Below the pieces are notes generated by a model that worked only from the letters and a program-made list of their open reading frames with translations, searched no databases and was not told the origin of the DNA. This document shows positions 1-5,928 of a stretch of 7,577 bases of DNA, in pieces. Every line of letters starts with the position of its first letter. Position 1 is the first letter of the stretch. The position numbers and the translations under genes were made by a program. The stretch is from Solimonas sp040391865 (GTDB lineage Bacteria > Pseudomonadota > Gammaproteobacteria > Nevskiales > Nevskiaceae): positions 1 to 7,577 of the forward strand of contig JBEBWZ010000156.1 in the NCBI GenBank assembly GCA_040391865.1. Reading direction: 5' to 3'.

Positions 1-604
1 CTTCACCCGCACCGAGATGGTGCTCGGCTGGATCAACGACTACCGCAACAACCCGCAGGCGCATGTACAGAACTCCAACGAGGCGGTGGCGAACCTGTTC
101 AGTGGTCTGGCTGCGAGTGCACAGCGGCGCATGGATGCCAGCAAGGGCCAGTACCTGAACATGTATGACGCCATCAGCAAGGACCTGGACTACCCGCTGG
201 AGACGCGCGGCGATGTTGATGCGATGCGGGACATGCTTGAGATCAATGCCCGCGTCGACAGCGAGGGTTATCGCTACTTTGCACGCAAGCGGCTGATCGA
301 GTTCGCCCTGCACTTGCGTCCTCACTCGAAAGAGTTCTTCAAGACGCCGGACTATGAGTACGCGGCGCGGGAACTGCGCAAGAACGCGTACGACGCTGAT
401 GATTTCTTTCCGTGGAGCGCACTGATGCTGGGCCGGCTGTATCTGGCGGGTCGCGGTGTGCCTCAGGACGATGCCGAGGCGGCACGACTGATTCAGCTGT
501 GCCTCACCTACGGCAGCGGCAAACGCGATTACAACGATGCGCCTGACAAGCTGCAGTGCAGAGAGACCATGGCGGTGATGGTGAAGGAAGGCTGGGCACC
601 ATGA
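1..604 (+). CDS. Sel1-repeat-like protein, 3' part (5' end outside window)
   Basis: The frame is open from base 2 to the TGA at 602-604, so about 200 C-terminal residues are visible. The first ATG (base 17) has no visible Shine-Dalgarno, so the true start probably lies upstream. Near the C-terminus, the segment encoded by roughly bases 405-520 fits a Sel1/TPR-like helical repeat: alanine and leucine at the helix positions, then LGRLYLAGRGVPQDDAEAA and a second helix. Sel1 repeats usually act as protein-protein scaffolds. Only one clear repeat is visible; the rest looks helical and charged and matches no family I recognise. No signal peptide or membrane segment can be judged because the N-terminus is missing. 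The stop overlaps the next start in ATGA, so the two genes are very likely translationally coupled and functionally linked. The specific function is unknown. Confidence 0.75.
   Translation, partial: FTRTEMVLGWINDYRNNPQAHVQNSNEAVANLFSGLAASAQRRMDASKGQYLNMYDAISKDLDYPLETRGDVDAMRDMLEINARVDSEGYRYFARKRLIEFALHLRPHSKEFFKTPDYEYAARELRKNAYDADDFFPWSALMLGRLYLAGRGVPQDDAEAARLIQLCLTYGSGKRDYNDAPDKLQCRETMAVMVKEGWAP
583..591 (+). promoter_or_regulatory. Ribosome-binding site deciding the start at 601
   Basis: GAAGGAAGG lies 9 nt before the ATG at 601, inside the end of the upstream gene. The later in-frame ATG at 625, which would give a shorter and more classical signal peptide, has no purine-rich tract before it. 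This favours 601 as the start. Confidence 0.6.
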
Positions 605-1899
605 GCAAGCATGCAATGATCACCATGAAACGACTGACGCCCGCCGTTCTCCTGCTTGCAGCCTTCGCTGGCAATGCTTTTGCCGCTGCCGGCACCGTGG
701 CACTTCAGGATGATTTCAGCCAGGACACGGGCTGGAGCGCGCCCGACAAGAATGTAACCGTGGCATTCGACAAGGGGCAGCTGAGCTTCACCAATAGCGA
801 TGCAAACCTGGGCAACACGTCCGTGACCCGCAGCTTCCTGCTGAGTCCGGCGGCCAGCTATGAAGTCAGCGTGGACATTGCCGTCACGCGCCAGACAGGA
901 AAGGACGCATTCTCCGGAATCGAGTTGAATGCGCCGTTTCGGGATTCGGTGGGCTTTGTCCTCTCGCCCAAGGACAAGAACGTCATGGTGGTGTATTGGC
1001 GCCGCGGTGAATGGGCCAAGGCACTGCTGCCCTGGACCTTTGTTGCAGCCGTCAAATCGGAGCCCGGCGCAGTCAATACGCTGACCATAGAGAGCAAGGC
1101 CGGAGCGTTTGTGGTGTCGGTCAACAATGAGGTGGTCGGCCGCACCAAGGTCATCGACTTCTCACCGACGTCCATCGGCCTGGGTGGCGGTGACGTGTTC
1201 TCGGCACGCTACGACAATCTCCGCGTTACGGAAACAGGTCTGGATTCCCGCCAGGCACGCTTCCTGATGCTGAAGACTGCACCCGGCCAATCACAGTTGG
1301 CGTATGACAACTTCACCTCCTATTCCGGCGTGGGAAAGCTGCTGTCGCTGACAAAGAAGAGAGATGACAAGCCAGATTGGGGCAAGTTCTGGAACAACGA
1401 CGACAGTCGCGCGGCCGTTGATGCATCCCGCCAACGGATGGTGATCGAAACCAAGAATGCGGAGAAATCCGCCTTCATCACCATCGCTTCTTACTCACCC
1501 CTACGGTATGCAGGTGTTTCCGTCGGTGCTCGCCTGGTGCTGCCGAAGCTGGCGGCAGACGATGATTGCGCGGGCGTGATGGTGGAAGGTCGCAAGGTCC
1601 ACAACGATGACCGCGATGTGCTGCTGGCCTGCGTCAGTCAGAGTCAGGCGATGCTGACTTTCTACGACACCACTACCGAAAAGTGGCGGCGCCTTTCCAC
1701 CGGAAAGCTGGCGGTGCCCAATCCGAGTACGGCCGACATTCAGCTGGTTATCAACAGCGATCAGGTGCTGATGTTTGTTGATGGCCGCTTGCATGCCACT
1801 GCCGACAGGCCGGCGGACTTTGAGTACTACACCTCAGGCATTCGTCTCGATCCGGCACAGCTGATCGAGGTGCTGGAGTTCAACGCGGCCGAGATCTAG
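601..1899 (+). CDS. Secreted protein with two putative jelly-roll (concanavalin/DUF1080-like) domains
   Basis: This is a 432-residue protein starting at the ATG of an ATGA overlap. A signal peptide is visible: basic residues at 10-11, a hydrophobic core at about 12-24 and an AFA cleavage site near residue 28, so export to the periplasm or beyond is expected. The mature part is beta-rich. The first half (about 33-215) begins with DDFSQDTGW and ends with an IGLGGGDVFSARYDNLRV stretch, the pattern seen at the edges of concanavalin-like sandwich domains such as the DUF1080 family. The second half begins with YDNF near residue 234 and carries a similar VFVDGRL-type hairpin element and an SGIRLDP segment near the end, suggesting a diverged second copy. 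The only two cysteines are near residues 323 and 344, in the second half, and could form a disulfide. I see no catalytic signature; carbohydrate or surface binding is a guess from the fold. Codon use looks less GC-extreme than further right. Confidence 0.8.
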   Translation: MSKHAMITMKRLTPAVLLLAAFAGNAFAAAGTVALQDDFSQDTGWSAPDKNVTVAFDKGQLSFTNSDANLGNTSVTRSFLLSPAASYEVSVDIAVTRQTGKDAFSGIELNAPFRDSVGFVLSPKDKNVMVVYWRRGEWAKALLPWTFVAAVKSEPGAVNTLTIESKAGAFVVSVNNEVVGRTKVIDFSPTSIGLGGGDVFSARYDNLRVTETGLDSRQARFLMLKTAPGQSQLAYDNFTSYSGVGKLLSLTKKRDDKPDWGKFWNNDDSRAAVDASRQRMVIETKNAEKSAFITIASYSPLRYAGVSVGARLVLPKLAADDDCAGVMVEGRKVHNDDRDVLLACVSQSQAMLTFYDTTTEKWRRLSTGKLAVPNPSTADIQLVINSDQVLMFVDGRLHATADRPADFEYYTSGIRLDPAQLIEVLEFNAAEI

Positions 1900-1939
1900 A
1901 TCCAGCCACGGTTCATCTGCGAAAGCTGCCTTCCACGAG

Positions 1940-2209
1940 TCAAGCGGCGGGGTCACCTAGCCGCTTAATGACTTCAGCCTCGATCAGTCCTTCGATCTGT
2001 ACCAGCTTCTGGCTACTGCTCGCACCGCGCACGACCTGAATCGCCGACTTCGGTACTCGCAGAACATCTGCAAGCAACTCGATCACCGCTTCGTTGGCTT
2101 TGCCACGTTCCGGCACAGCGGTGACAGACACCTTGAGCGTGTCGCCCATCCAGCCGGTGATCGCATTGCGGCCGGACTTGGGCGCAACCTTGAGTTGCAG
2201 GCGGACCAT
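1940..2209 (-). CDS. yggU: DUF167 / YggU family protein
   Basis: This 89-residue protein has the normal size and layout of the DUF167 (YggU) family: an N-terminal strand rich in K/R with KVAPKSGRNAI, then the diagnostic VPERGKANEAVIELLADVL segment at about residues 32-50, then a VVRGASSSQKLVQI strand before the C-terminus. These small alpha/beta proteins are very widespread and have no firmly established biochemical function. There is no signal peptide or membrane segment, so it is cytoplasmic. Its ATG overlaps the stop of the M20 peptidase gene by one base (TGATG on the minus strand), which points to translational coupling within one operon. It converges on the secreted jelly-roll gene, with only 40 bases between the two stops. 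The gene symbol is used in the family sense. Confidence 0.88.
   Translation of the reverse strand: MVRLQLKVAPKSGRNAITGWMGDTLKVSVTAVPERGKANEAVIELLADVLRVPKSAIQVVRGASSSQKLVQIEGLIEAEVIKRLGDPAA
1942..1966 (-). repeat. 7-bp inverted repeat over the yggU 3' end
   Basis: AAGCGGC at 1942-1948 and GCCGCTT at 1960-1966 are perfect inverted copies separated by 11 bases. They span the last codons of the DUF167 gene, close to its stop and in the convergent gap with the plus-strand gene. There is no T-run on either side, so as an intrinsic terminator it would be weak. It may be a modest transcript-end hairpin or chance. Confidence 0.3.
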
Positions 2210-3672
2210 CAGCTGCCGCTGTGGCGCATCAGCTGCACGTAGTAGCGGACCATGTTGGCGTAGTCGGCGATGCCGATGCGTTCGTTGGTGCCGTGGATGC
2301 GTGTGCCGTCTTCCTGCGCGTAGGGAAACGGTGCGAAGTAGTAGGCCTGCTCGCGCAGCTCGGCGTAGTGCCGGTTGTCGGCGGTGGCAAGGATGATCCC
2401 GCTTGCGACTACTGCGTCGGGAAAGACTTCATTGGCGGCGCGCGCCAATGCGGCGAAGGGTGCTGCATTGGGGTCCGACACCGGCGGGGCTTCCTTGCCG
2501 AAGCCGGATTCCTGGGTCAACTCGATGCGCTCGTCGTTGATGACCTTGCGCAGGTGCTCGGCGATATCGGCAATACGATCGCCCGGCAACAGGCGCAGAT
2601 TGATCAGGGCATAGGCCTCTGCAGGCAGGATGTTGTCCTTGATGCCGGCGTGGAACACCGTGAACGCCTGCGTGCTGCGCACGATGGCCTGGGTGACGGA
2701 GCCGCCCGCCATTGCCCGCAGCAGCACCGGCTCGAACAGCTCGCGGTTGGCGATCAGCAGCCGTTGTGGGACCGGAATCTCCGGCGCCAGGCGATAAAGC
2801 ATGGCGGCAACTGGCGGCGTGAGCCGCATCGGCAGCGGCTGGTCCTCGATCCGCGTCAGCGCGCGCGACAGTTGCACGATGGCGCCATCCGGCGTCGGCA
2901 TCGAGGAATGGCCGCCGGTGGCGCGCGCGGTGAGACGGAAGGTCACATAGCCCTTCTCGCCGGCCATGATCGACGCCACCGGGCGCTCGACACCGGTGAC
3001 GATGCCGTGGGTGACGGCACTGCCTTCATCCAGGGTATAGGCCAGACGCACGCCGCGGGATTGCAGCAGCGCGGCGATTGCGCTTGCACCGCGCTCGCCG
3101 CCGATCTCCTCGTCATGACCGAAGGCGAAATAGAGCGTATGTGCGGGCTGAAAGCCCTGCGCCAGCAACCACTCGGCGGCTTCCAGCAGCGACATCAGGC
3201 TGGCCTTGTCGTCCAGCGCACCACGGCCCCAGACGTAGCTGTCGGCAATCACGCCGTCGAAGGGCGGATGGGTCCAGGCGGATTCGCGGCCCGCCTCCAC
3301 CGGCACCACATCCATGTGCGCGGCCAACAAACCCGGCAGCGCCTGCGGATCGCGCCCCGGCCAGGTGTACAGCAGGCTGAATCCGGCAACGCGCTGCGGC
3401 GACATCGCCGCATGCACCCGCGGAAAGCGCTGCGCCAGCAGGGCGATGAACTGCTCGAACGCGGCGGTATCCGGCTCGATGTCGGTGGAATGCGAGATCG
3501 TGGGGATGCGCAGCGCATCCGACAATCCCTGCGCCAGCGCAGCTTCATCCAGTGCCATCGGCGGCAGCGGCGCCGCCAGCGGCGCGATCGGCCGCAACAT
3601 CAGGGTGCGCGCCAGCAATACCAGCAGCACCACCAGCAGCAAGGCCGCAACCCATCCCAGAATCCGCTTCAT
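2209..3672 (-). CDS. Membrane-anchored M20 family metallopeptidase (carboxypeptidase S / PM20D1-like)
   Basis: This is a 487-residue zinc-dependent amidohydrolase of the M20 group. An uncleaved-looking signal anchor (about residues 4-26) is followed by a Pro/Ala-rich spacer and the catalytic domain, so the enzyme is probably tethered to the periplasmic face of the inner membrane. Visible active-site elements are HMDVVP (His119, Asp121), GRGALDDK (bridging Asp154), HDEEIGG (general base Glu188 and metal ligand Glu189), LDEG (Asp215), and IHGTNERI near the end (His460). The lid/dimerisation domain carries GGHSSMP at 253-259. All expected metal ligands are present, so it should be active. Family members cleave N-acyl or peptide bonds next to a free carboxylate; the exact substrate cannot be read here. 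I chose the start at 3672 because GGGGGAAAG lies 6 nt upstream and the anchor then starts with MKR. An upstream in-frame ATG at 3705 lacks a good site and falls inside a hairpin. The stop overlaps the DUF167 start. Confidence 0.9.
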   Translation of the reverse strand: MKRILGWVAALLLVVLLVLLARTLMLRPIAPLAAPLPPMALDEAALAQGLSDALRIPTISHSTDIEPDTAAFEQFIALLAQRFPRVHAAMSPQRVAGFSLLYTWPGRDPQALPGLLAAHMDVVPVEAGRESAWTHPPFDGVIADSYVWGRGALDDKASLMSLLEAAEWLLAQGFQPAHTLYFAFGHDEEIGGERGASAIAALLQSRGVRLAYTLDEGSAVTHGIVTGVERPVASIMAGEKGYVTFRLTARATGGHSSMPTPDGAIVQLSRALTRIEDQPLPMRLTPPVAAMLYRLAPEIPVPQRLLIANRELFEPVLLRAMAGGSVTQAIVRSTQAFTVFHAGIKDNILPAEAYALINLRLLPGDRIADIAEHLRKVINDERIELTQESGFGKEAPPVSDPNAAPFAALARAANEVFPDAVVASGIILATADNRHYAELREQAYYFAPFPYAQEDGTRIHGTNERIGIADYANMVRYYVQLMRHSGS

Positions 3673-3682
3673 CTTCGACTTT

Positions 3683-3711
3683 CCCCCGATGCCGGCCTGC
3701 ATCATCGGGGG
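3683..3711 (-). promoter_or_regulatory. Hairpin covering the M20 ribosome-binding region
   Basis: CCCCCGATG (3683-3691) and CATCGGGGG (3703-3711) form a perfect 9-bp inverted repeat with an 11-base loop. In the minus-strand transcript the 3' arm ends in GGGGG, which is the start of the purine tract preceding the ATG at 3672. Folding would hide part of the ribosome-binding site. No T-run follows, so it is not a normal terminator. The repeat is seen directly; the regulatory role is inferred. Confidence 0.5.
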
Positions 3712-3713
3712 TC

Positions 3714-3730
3714 GGATGCAAGGGATGCAA
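3714..3730. repeat. 8-bp tandem direct repeat GGATGCAA
   Basis: GGATGCAA occurs at 3714-3721 and again at 3723-3730, a 9-bp period. It sits between the stop of the small membrane protein gene and the hairpin in front of the M20 gene. In the transcript these copies read TTGCATCC, and their TGCATC core is complementary to GATGCA at 3698-3703 in the hairpin loop region, so alternative pairings are possible. Confidence 0.45.
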
Positions 3731-4054
3731 TCAGGCCAGCAAGCCGCCGATCAAGGCACCGAGCAGCAGCATGCCCACCTGCATCAGCATCAGCACGGTC
3801 ACGCCGAGGCCTGCGATCCAGGCAAACAGGCGCACACCCGTGAGCCATTGCGTGAATGCAAATGCGGCAATGCCGAGCACCACGCCCGGCAACAGCGCCG
3901 CCAGCAGGGCCGCGCCGACGCCGCCGGCCAGCTTGCCGCCGACCACGCCGGCGATCAGCGCGCCGAAACCCGGCAGCCAGAACAGCAGCAGGCTCAACAG
4001 CAGCATGACCAGCATGCCGACCAGCACACTTCCACGTTGATGACGATGCCGCAT
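3731..4054 (-). CDS. Small glycine-rich integral membrane protein, unknown function
   Basis: This predicted 107-residue protein is almost entirely hydrophobic. A short basic N-terminus (MRHRHQRG) is followed by a membrane segment at about 9-27, a glycine-zipper-like stretch at 29-47 with many GxxxG-type spacings, a second segment at about 46-67 and a third at about 78-106. Such glycine packing favours tight helix-helix contacts or oligomers in the inner membrane. The start at 4054 is chosen because a full AAGGAG lies 6 nt upstream; longer starts at 4072 and 4111 would bury that site and add a non-hydrophobic tail. It lies 58 bases upstream of the M20 gene on the same strand, so it may lead that operon. 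I do not recognise a named family with confidence. Confidence 0.7.
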   Translation of the reverse strand: MRHRHQRGSVLVGMLVMLLLSLLLFWLPGFGALIAGVVGGKLAGGVGAALLAALLPGVVLGIAAFAFTQWLTGVRLFAWIAGLGVTVLMLMQVGMLLLGALIGGLLA

Positions 4055-4060
4055 TCCGAT

Positions 4061-4066
4061 CTCCTT
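4061..4066 (-). promoter_or_regulatory. Strong Shine-Dalgarno deciding the start at 4054
   Basis: The minus strand reads AAGGAG, then 6 nt, then ATG at 4054. This near-ideal site selects the short form of the membrane protein over the in-frame ATGs at 4072 and 4111. Confidence 0.75.
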
Positions 4067-4128
4067 GCGCATCAGGCGCTCTGGCAGCGGCGACACACCC
4101 GGGCGTCGCATGACATGGACGTGGGGTT

Positions 4129-4156
4129 AGAGGCGCGTCGCTTCAAGAGGCGCGTC
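4129..4156. repeat. 11-bp perfect direct repeat AGAGGCGCGTC
   Basis: AGAGGCGCGTC occurs at 4129-4139 and 4146-4156, a 17-bp period. It lies 75-100 bases upstream of the minus-strand membrane protein start, in the divergent region. It could be a pair of protein-binding sites or a leader element; nothing identifies the partner. Confidence 0.55.
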
Positions 4157-4190
4157 CCCGGCACGACATTGCGAGCGTTTTTTCATGGTG

Positions 4191-4221
4191 TGATTATTTA
4201 ACTGATTAAAATCAAAAATCA
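4191..4221. promoter_or_regulatory. AT-rich patch with overlapping inverted repeats
   Basis: About 50 bases (roughly 4187-4237) are strongly AT-rich within a GC-rich window. They hold TGATT-AA-AATCA at 4203-4214, and an outer pair TGATTATT (4191-4198) and AAAAATCA (4214-4221) that matches at 7 of 8 positions. The patch lies between divergently transcribed genes. A -10-like AATAAT faces the minus strand at 4198-4193, but I find no well-spaced -35. It is likely a promoter or regulator-binding region for the membrane protein/M20/DUF167 operon. Confidence 0.4.
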
Positions 4222-4249
4222 TCTTCTTAAAAACTCAGAATCGCGTCTC

Positions 4250-4269
4250 GAAAGCGCTGTGAAAGTGCT
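4250..4269 (+). repeat. Tandem GAAAGYGCT repeat abutting the slyD -35 element
   Basis: GAAAGCGCT (4250-4258) and GAAAGTGCT (4261-4269) differ at one base and repeat every 11 bp, about one helical turn. The second copy ends directly against the CTTGAAT -35 candidate at 4270. That position suits an activator site; no regulator is identified. Confidence 0.45.
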
Positions 4270-4306
4270 CTTGAATACCGTCTCAGAGGCCCGCATCTGC
4301 TAGCAT
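4270..4306 (+). promoter_or_regulatory. Candidate heat-shock (sigma32-type) promoter of slyD
   Basis: CTTGAAT (4270-4276) and CCGCATCT (4291-4298), spaced by 14 bases, closely match the known sigma32 elements CTTGAAA and CCCCATNT (6 of 7, and 6 of 7 fixed positions). An alternative sigma70-type extended -10, TGC-TAGCAT at 4298-4306, overlaps it but has no -35 at a proper distance. Transcription would begin near 4305-4315, leaving a short leader before the ATG at 4334. The match is by eye. Confidence 0.45.
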
Positions 4307-4333
4307 CGCCGCTCTTCTACCCGGAACCCCGTT

Positions 4334-4816
4334 ATGCAAATCGCTGACCAGCTCGTTGTTCTCATGCACTACACGCTCACCAACGATCAGGGCGAAGTCA
4401 TCGACAGTTCCAGTGGCGGCGAGCCTCTTGCGTACATTCACGGCGGCGGCGGCATCATCCCCGGCCTCGAGAAGGCGCTGACCGGCAAGCAGACCGGCGA
4501 CAAGCTGACGGTCAAGGTGACGCCCGCGGAAGGCTACGGCGAACGCGACGAGCGTCTGATCCAGCAGGTGCCGCGCCGCGCATTCCAGGGCATCAAGGAC
4601 ATCCAGCCCGGCATGAGCTTCCAGGCGCAGGGCAATGGCGGCCCGATGCAGGTCACCGTCACCCGCGTGATGGGCGACATGGTCACCGTCGACGGCAATC
4701 ATCCGCTGGCAGGTGAGACCCTGAACTTCGACGTCGAGATCACCGACGTGCGCGCGGCCACCGAGGAAGAACTGGCACATGGCCACGTCCATGGTGTCGG
4801 CGGGCATCACCACTGA
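4334..4816 (+). CDS. slyD: FKBP-type peptidyl-prolyl isomerase SlyD
   Basis: This is a 160-residue cytoplasmic prolyl isomerase and chaperone that also binds metals; in E. coli SlyD feeds nickel to hydrogenase maturation. The FKBP domain is split: residues 1-68 (VIDSSS, YIHGGGGIIPGLEKAL) and about 120-140 (DGNHPLAGETLNFDVEI). Between them is the insert-in-flap chaperone domain starting after GYGERDERLIQQVP (67-80), the SlyD hallmark. The tail EEELAHGHVHG (144-154) matches the E. coli protein closely as I remember it, but then stops early: six histidines fall in the last twelve residues (149, 151, 153, 158-160) and there are no cysteines. E. coli SlyD has about 196 residues and a longer His/Cys-rich tail, so metal capacity here should be lower. 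A weak GGAA lies 7 nt before the ATG. The gene has its own promoter candidate and terminator and looks monocistronic. Confidence 0.96.
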   Translation: MQIADQLVVLMHYTLTNDQGEVIDSSSGGEPLAYIHGGGGIIPGLEKALTGKQTGDKLTVKVTPAEGYGERDERLIQQVPRRAFQGIKDIQPGMSFQAQGNGGPMQVTVTRVMGDMVTVDGNHPLAGETLNFDVEITDVRAATEEELAHGHVHGVGGHHH

Positions 4817-4839
4817 GTCCATGCGACAGGCCGTAACGG

Positions 4840-4868
4840 AACGGGCGCCAGAGGCGCCCGTTTTCGTT
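4840..4868 (+). terminator. Rho-independent terminator of slyD
   Basis: AACGGGCGCC (4840-4849) and GGCGCCCGTT (4853-4862) make a perfect 10-bp stem with a 3-base AGA loop, followed by a T-rich tail (TTCGTTT). It lies 24 bases after the slyD stop. On the minus strand, for the convergent gene ending at 4892, the stem would be followed by only a poor U-run, so any effect there should be weaker. Confidence 0.88.
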
Positions 4869-4891
4869 TGCGACGCTTGCAGAGTTCGGCG

Positions 4892-5812
4892 CTAGTTCAC
4901 CGCTTTCTGCGCGTAGCGGTAATCCCAGGCATCGCGCTGCCGCACCAGTCGCAGGTCCTGCCACAGCACGAACGGCCGCGTGCGCAGGCTTTGCCCGACT
5001 TCGCTGACCGCCAGCTCCATGCTGCTTGCAATGCGCAGCGAAACGTCGCGCCGTTCCGAGCGTCCGGACTTGGCGCGCTTCAGCTGCGGCAAAGCCTTGC
5101 GCACGGCAGCACGGTAGGCATCGGCATCATCGGGCTCGAACTCCGCCTGATACAGGCGATCGTTGAAGAACTGCAGCTCCAGCGTGCCGTCCACGCCCAG
5201 ATGGCGGTAGGGCTTCATCCGCAACACATCCAGCTCACGCGGCGGAATCCCCTGGCGCTTCGGTGCGTGATTCGAGCGCAACTCCGGTTCCTCACCACCC
5301 GCTGCCAGCTGGCGATGGATCTCGTCGACGCCGCTGTAGCTCTTGAACGTGCCGATCAGCGTCACCCGCTGCGCAGCGATCGCCGTGTATTCCTTTTCAT
5401 CCAGGGTGGGCGGCGGCAGCACTTCCTCTTCCTCGAAGTACACCGGCTCTTCTTCGATCACGACGGCATTCGCCGTGGCGTTGGTCGTGTCCGCCGTGAG
5501 CGCGGCAGGTGCCGGCGCCTTCGCTGCTGCAACGGGAGCGATCTCCGCGGTCGGCGGTGCCGCCGTCACCGGCGCCTCGGGTGTTGCTGCCGCCACCGAT
5601 TCTGCGGCGGGTGCCATCACCTCGGGCGCTGGAGCAGGAGCGACCACCACATCCTCCTGCACAACCGAGGCCGGCAGCGCCTCGTCCGCTCCGGGCCCCC
5701 GGAACAGTGCCACCGCGATGGCGATCACCGCCAGTGCCGCCAGCCAGCGCAACGGCCGCCAGCGCTTCCACCAGCCCGGGGGTTCCAGCTGTTTACGCTT
5801 GGCGTCGCTCAC
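4892..5812 (-). CDS. Single-pass membrane protein with Ala/Pro-rich linker and unknown periplasmic domain
   Basis: This 306-residue protein has the architecture of a bitopic envelope protein. It has a cytoplasmic basic tail with several tryptophans (residues 1-20), one membrane helix at about 21-37, then an Ala/Pro/Val-rich low-complexity linker (about 45-115). An acidic patch with two Glu clusters (120-130) precedes a globular domain (about 135-306). The layout recalls TonB or SPOR-domain proteins, but I see neither motif. The C-terminal domain has a GTLELQFFNDRLYQAEFEP beta-hairpin-like segment and many charged residues; I do not recognise the family. The start is GTG at 5812, fixed by AGAGGA 6 nt upstream and by an in-frame stop shortly before it; no ATG precedes it in frame. 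It follows metH on the same strand after a 116-base gap and may be read from that transcript or from its own weak promoter. Confidence 0.8.
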   Translation of the reverse strand: MSDAKRKQLEPPGWWKRWRPLRWLAALAVIAIAVALFRGPGADEALPASVVQEDVVVAPAPAPEVMAPAAESVAAATPEAPVTAAPPTAEIAPVAAAKAPAPAALTADTTNATANAVVIEEEPVYFEEEEVLPPPTLDEKEYTAIAAQRVTLIGTFKSYSGVDEIHRQLAAGGEEPELRSNHAPKRQGIPPRELDVLRMKPYRHLGVDGTLELQFFNDRLYQAEFEPDDADAYRAAVRKALPQLKRAKSGRSERRDVSLRIASSMELAVSEVGQSLRTRPFVLWQDLRLVRQRDAWDYRYAQKAVN

Positions 5813-5818
5813 TAGGCA

Positions 5819-5824
5819 TCCTCT
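5819..5824 (-). promoter_or_regulatory. Shine-Dalgarno for the GTG start at 5812
   Basis: The minus strand reads AGAGGA, then 6 nt, then GTG at 5812. An ATG overlapping the end of this site (5819-5817) is out of frame. The site supports GTG initiation. Confidence 0.65.
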
Positions 5825-5839
5825 CGCTCACTGGCACGG

Positions 5840-5867
5840 ACTGTAGCGGCTCGCCGTGCTCCGGCAA
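5840..5867 (-). promoter_or_regulatory. Weak sigma70-like promoter candidate upstream of the membrane protein gene
   Basis: On the minus strand TTGCCG (5867-5862) and TACAGT (5845-5840), separated by 16 bases, each match 4 of 6 consensus positions. Transcription would start near 5833, about 20 bases before the GTG. The rest of the 5813-5928 gap shows a small AGCGC-A-GCGCT palindrome (5880-5890) but no clear metH terminator. Confidence 0.3.
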
Positions 5868-5928
5868 AGATGTCGCGGAGCGCAGCGCTGTCAGCCGATG
5901 TCGATGCCACTGCAAACGCCGCGTCGAT

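Noticed and set aside
3703..3705. Upstream ATG at 3705 as the M20 start
   Set aside because: It lies within the hairpin, has no clear Shine-Dalgarno and adds an 11-residue polar extension before a good MKR signal-anchor start.
3683..3711. Hairpin as an intrinsic terminator after the small membrane protein gene
   Set aside because: No U-run follows on the minus strand; the 3' arm runs straight into the ribosome-binding region of the M20 gene.
2221..3843. Long plus-strand open frame (540 codons) opposite the M20 gene
   Set aside because: It is antisense to a gene with all M20 motifs; its translation is low-complexity, rich in R, H, Q and G, with no family motifs. It is a by-product of GC-rich coding on the other strand.
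3314..4201. Plus-strand open frame crossing the M20 start, the membrane protein gene and the intergenic region
   Set aside because: It crosses several real gene boundaries and translates to Gln/Ala/His-rich low complexity; no ribosome-binding site was seen.
4868..5815. Plus-strand open frame (315 codons) opposite the bitopic membrane protein
   Set aside because: The translation is Arg/His/Cys-rich with no recognisable domain, and it would begin within the slyD terminator tail. The minus-strand gene has a good ribosome-binding site and sensible topology.
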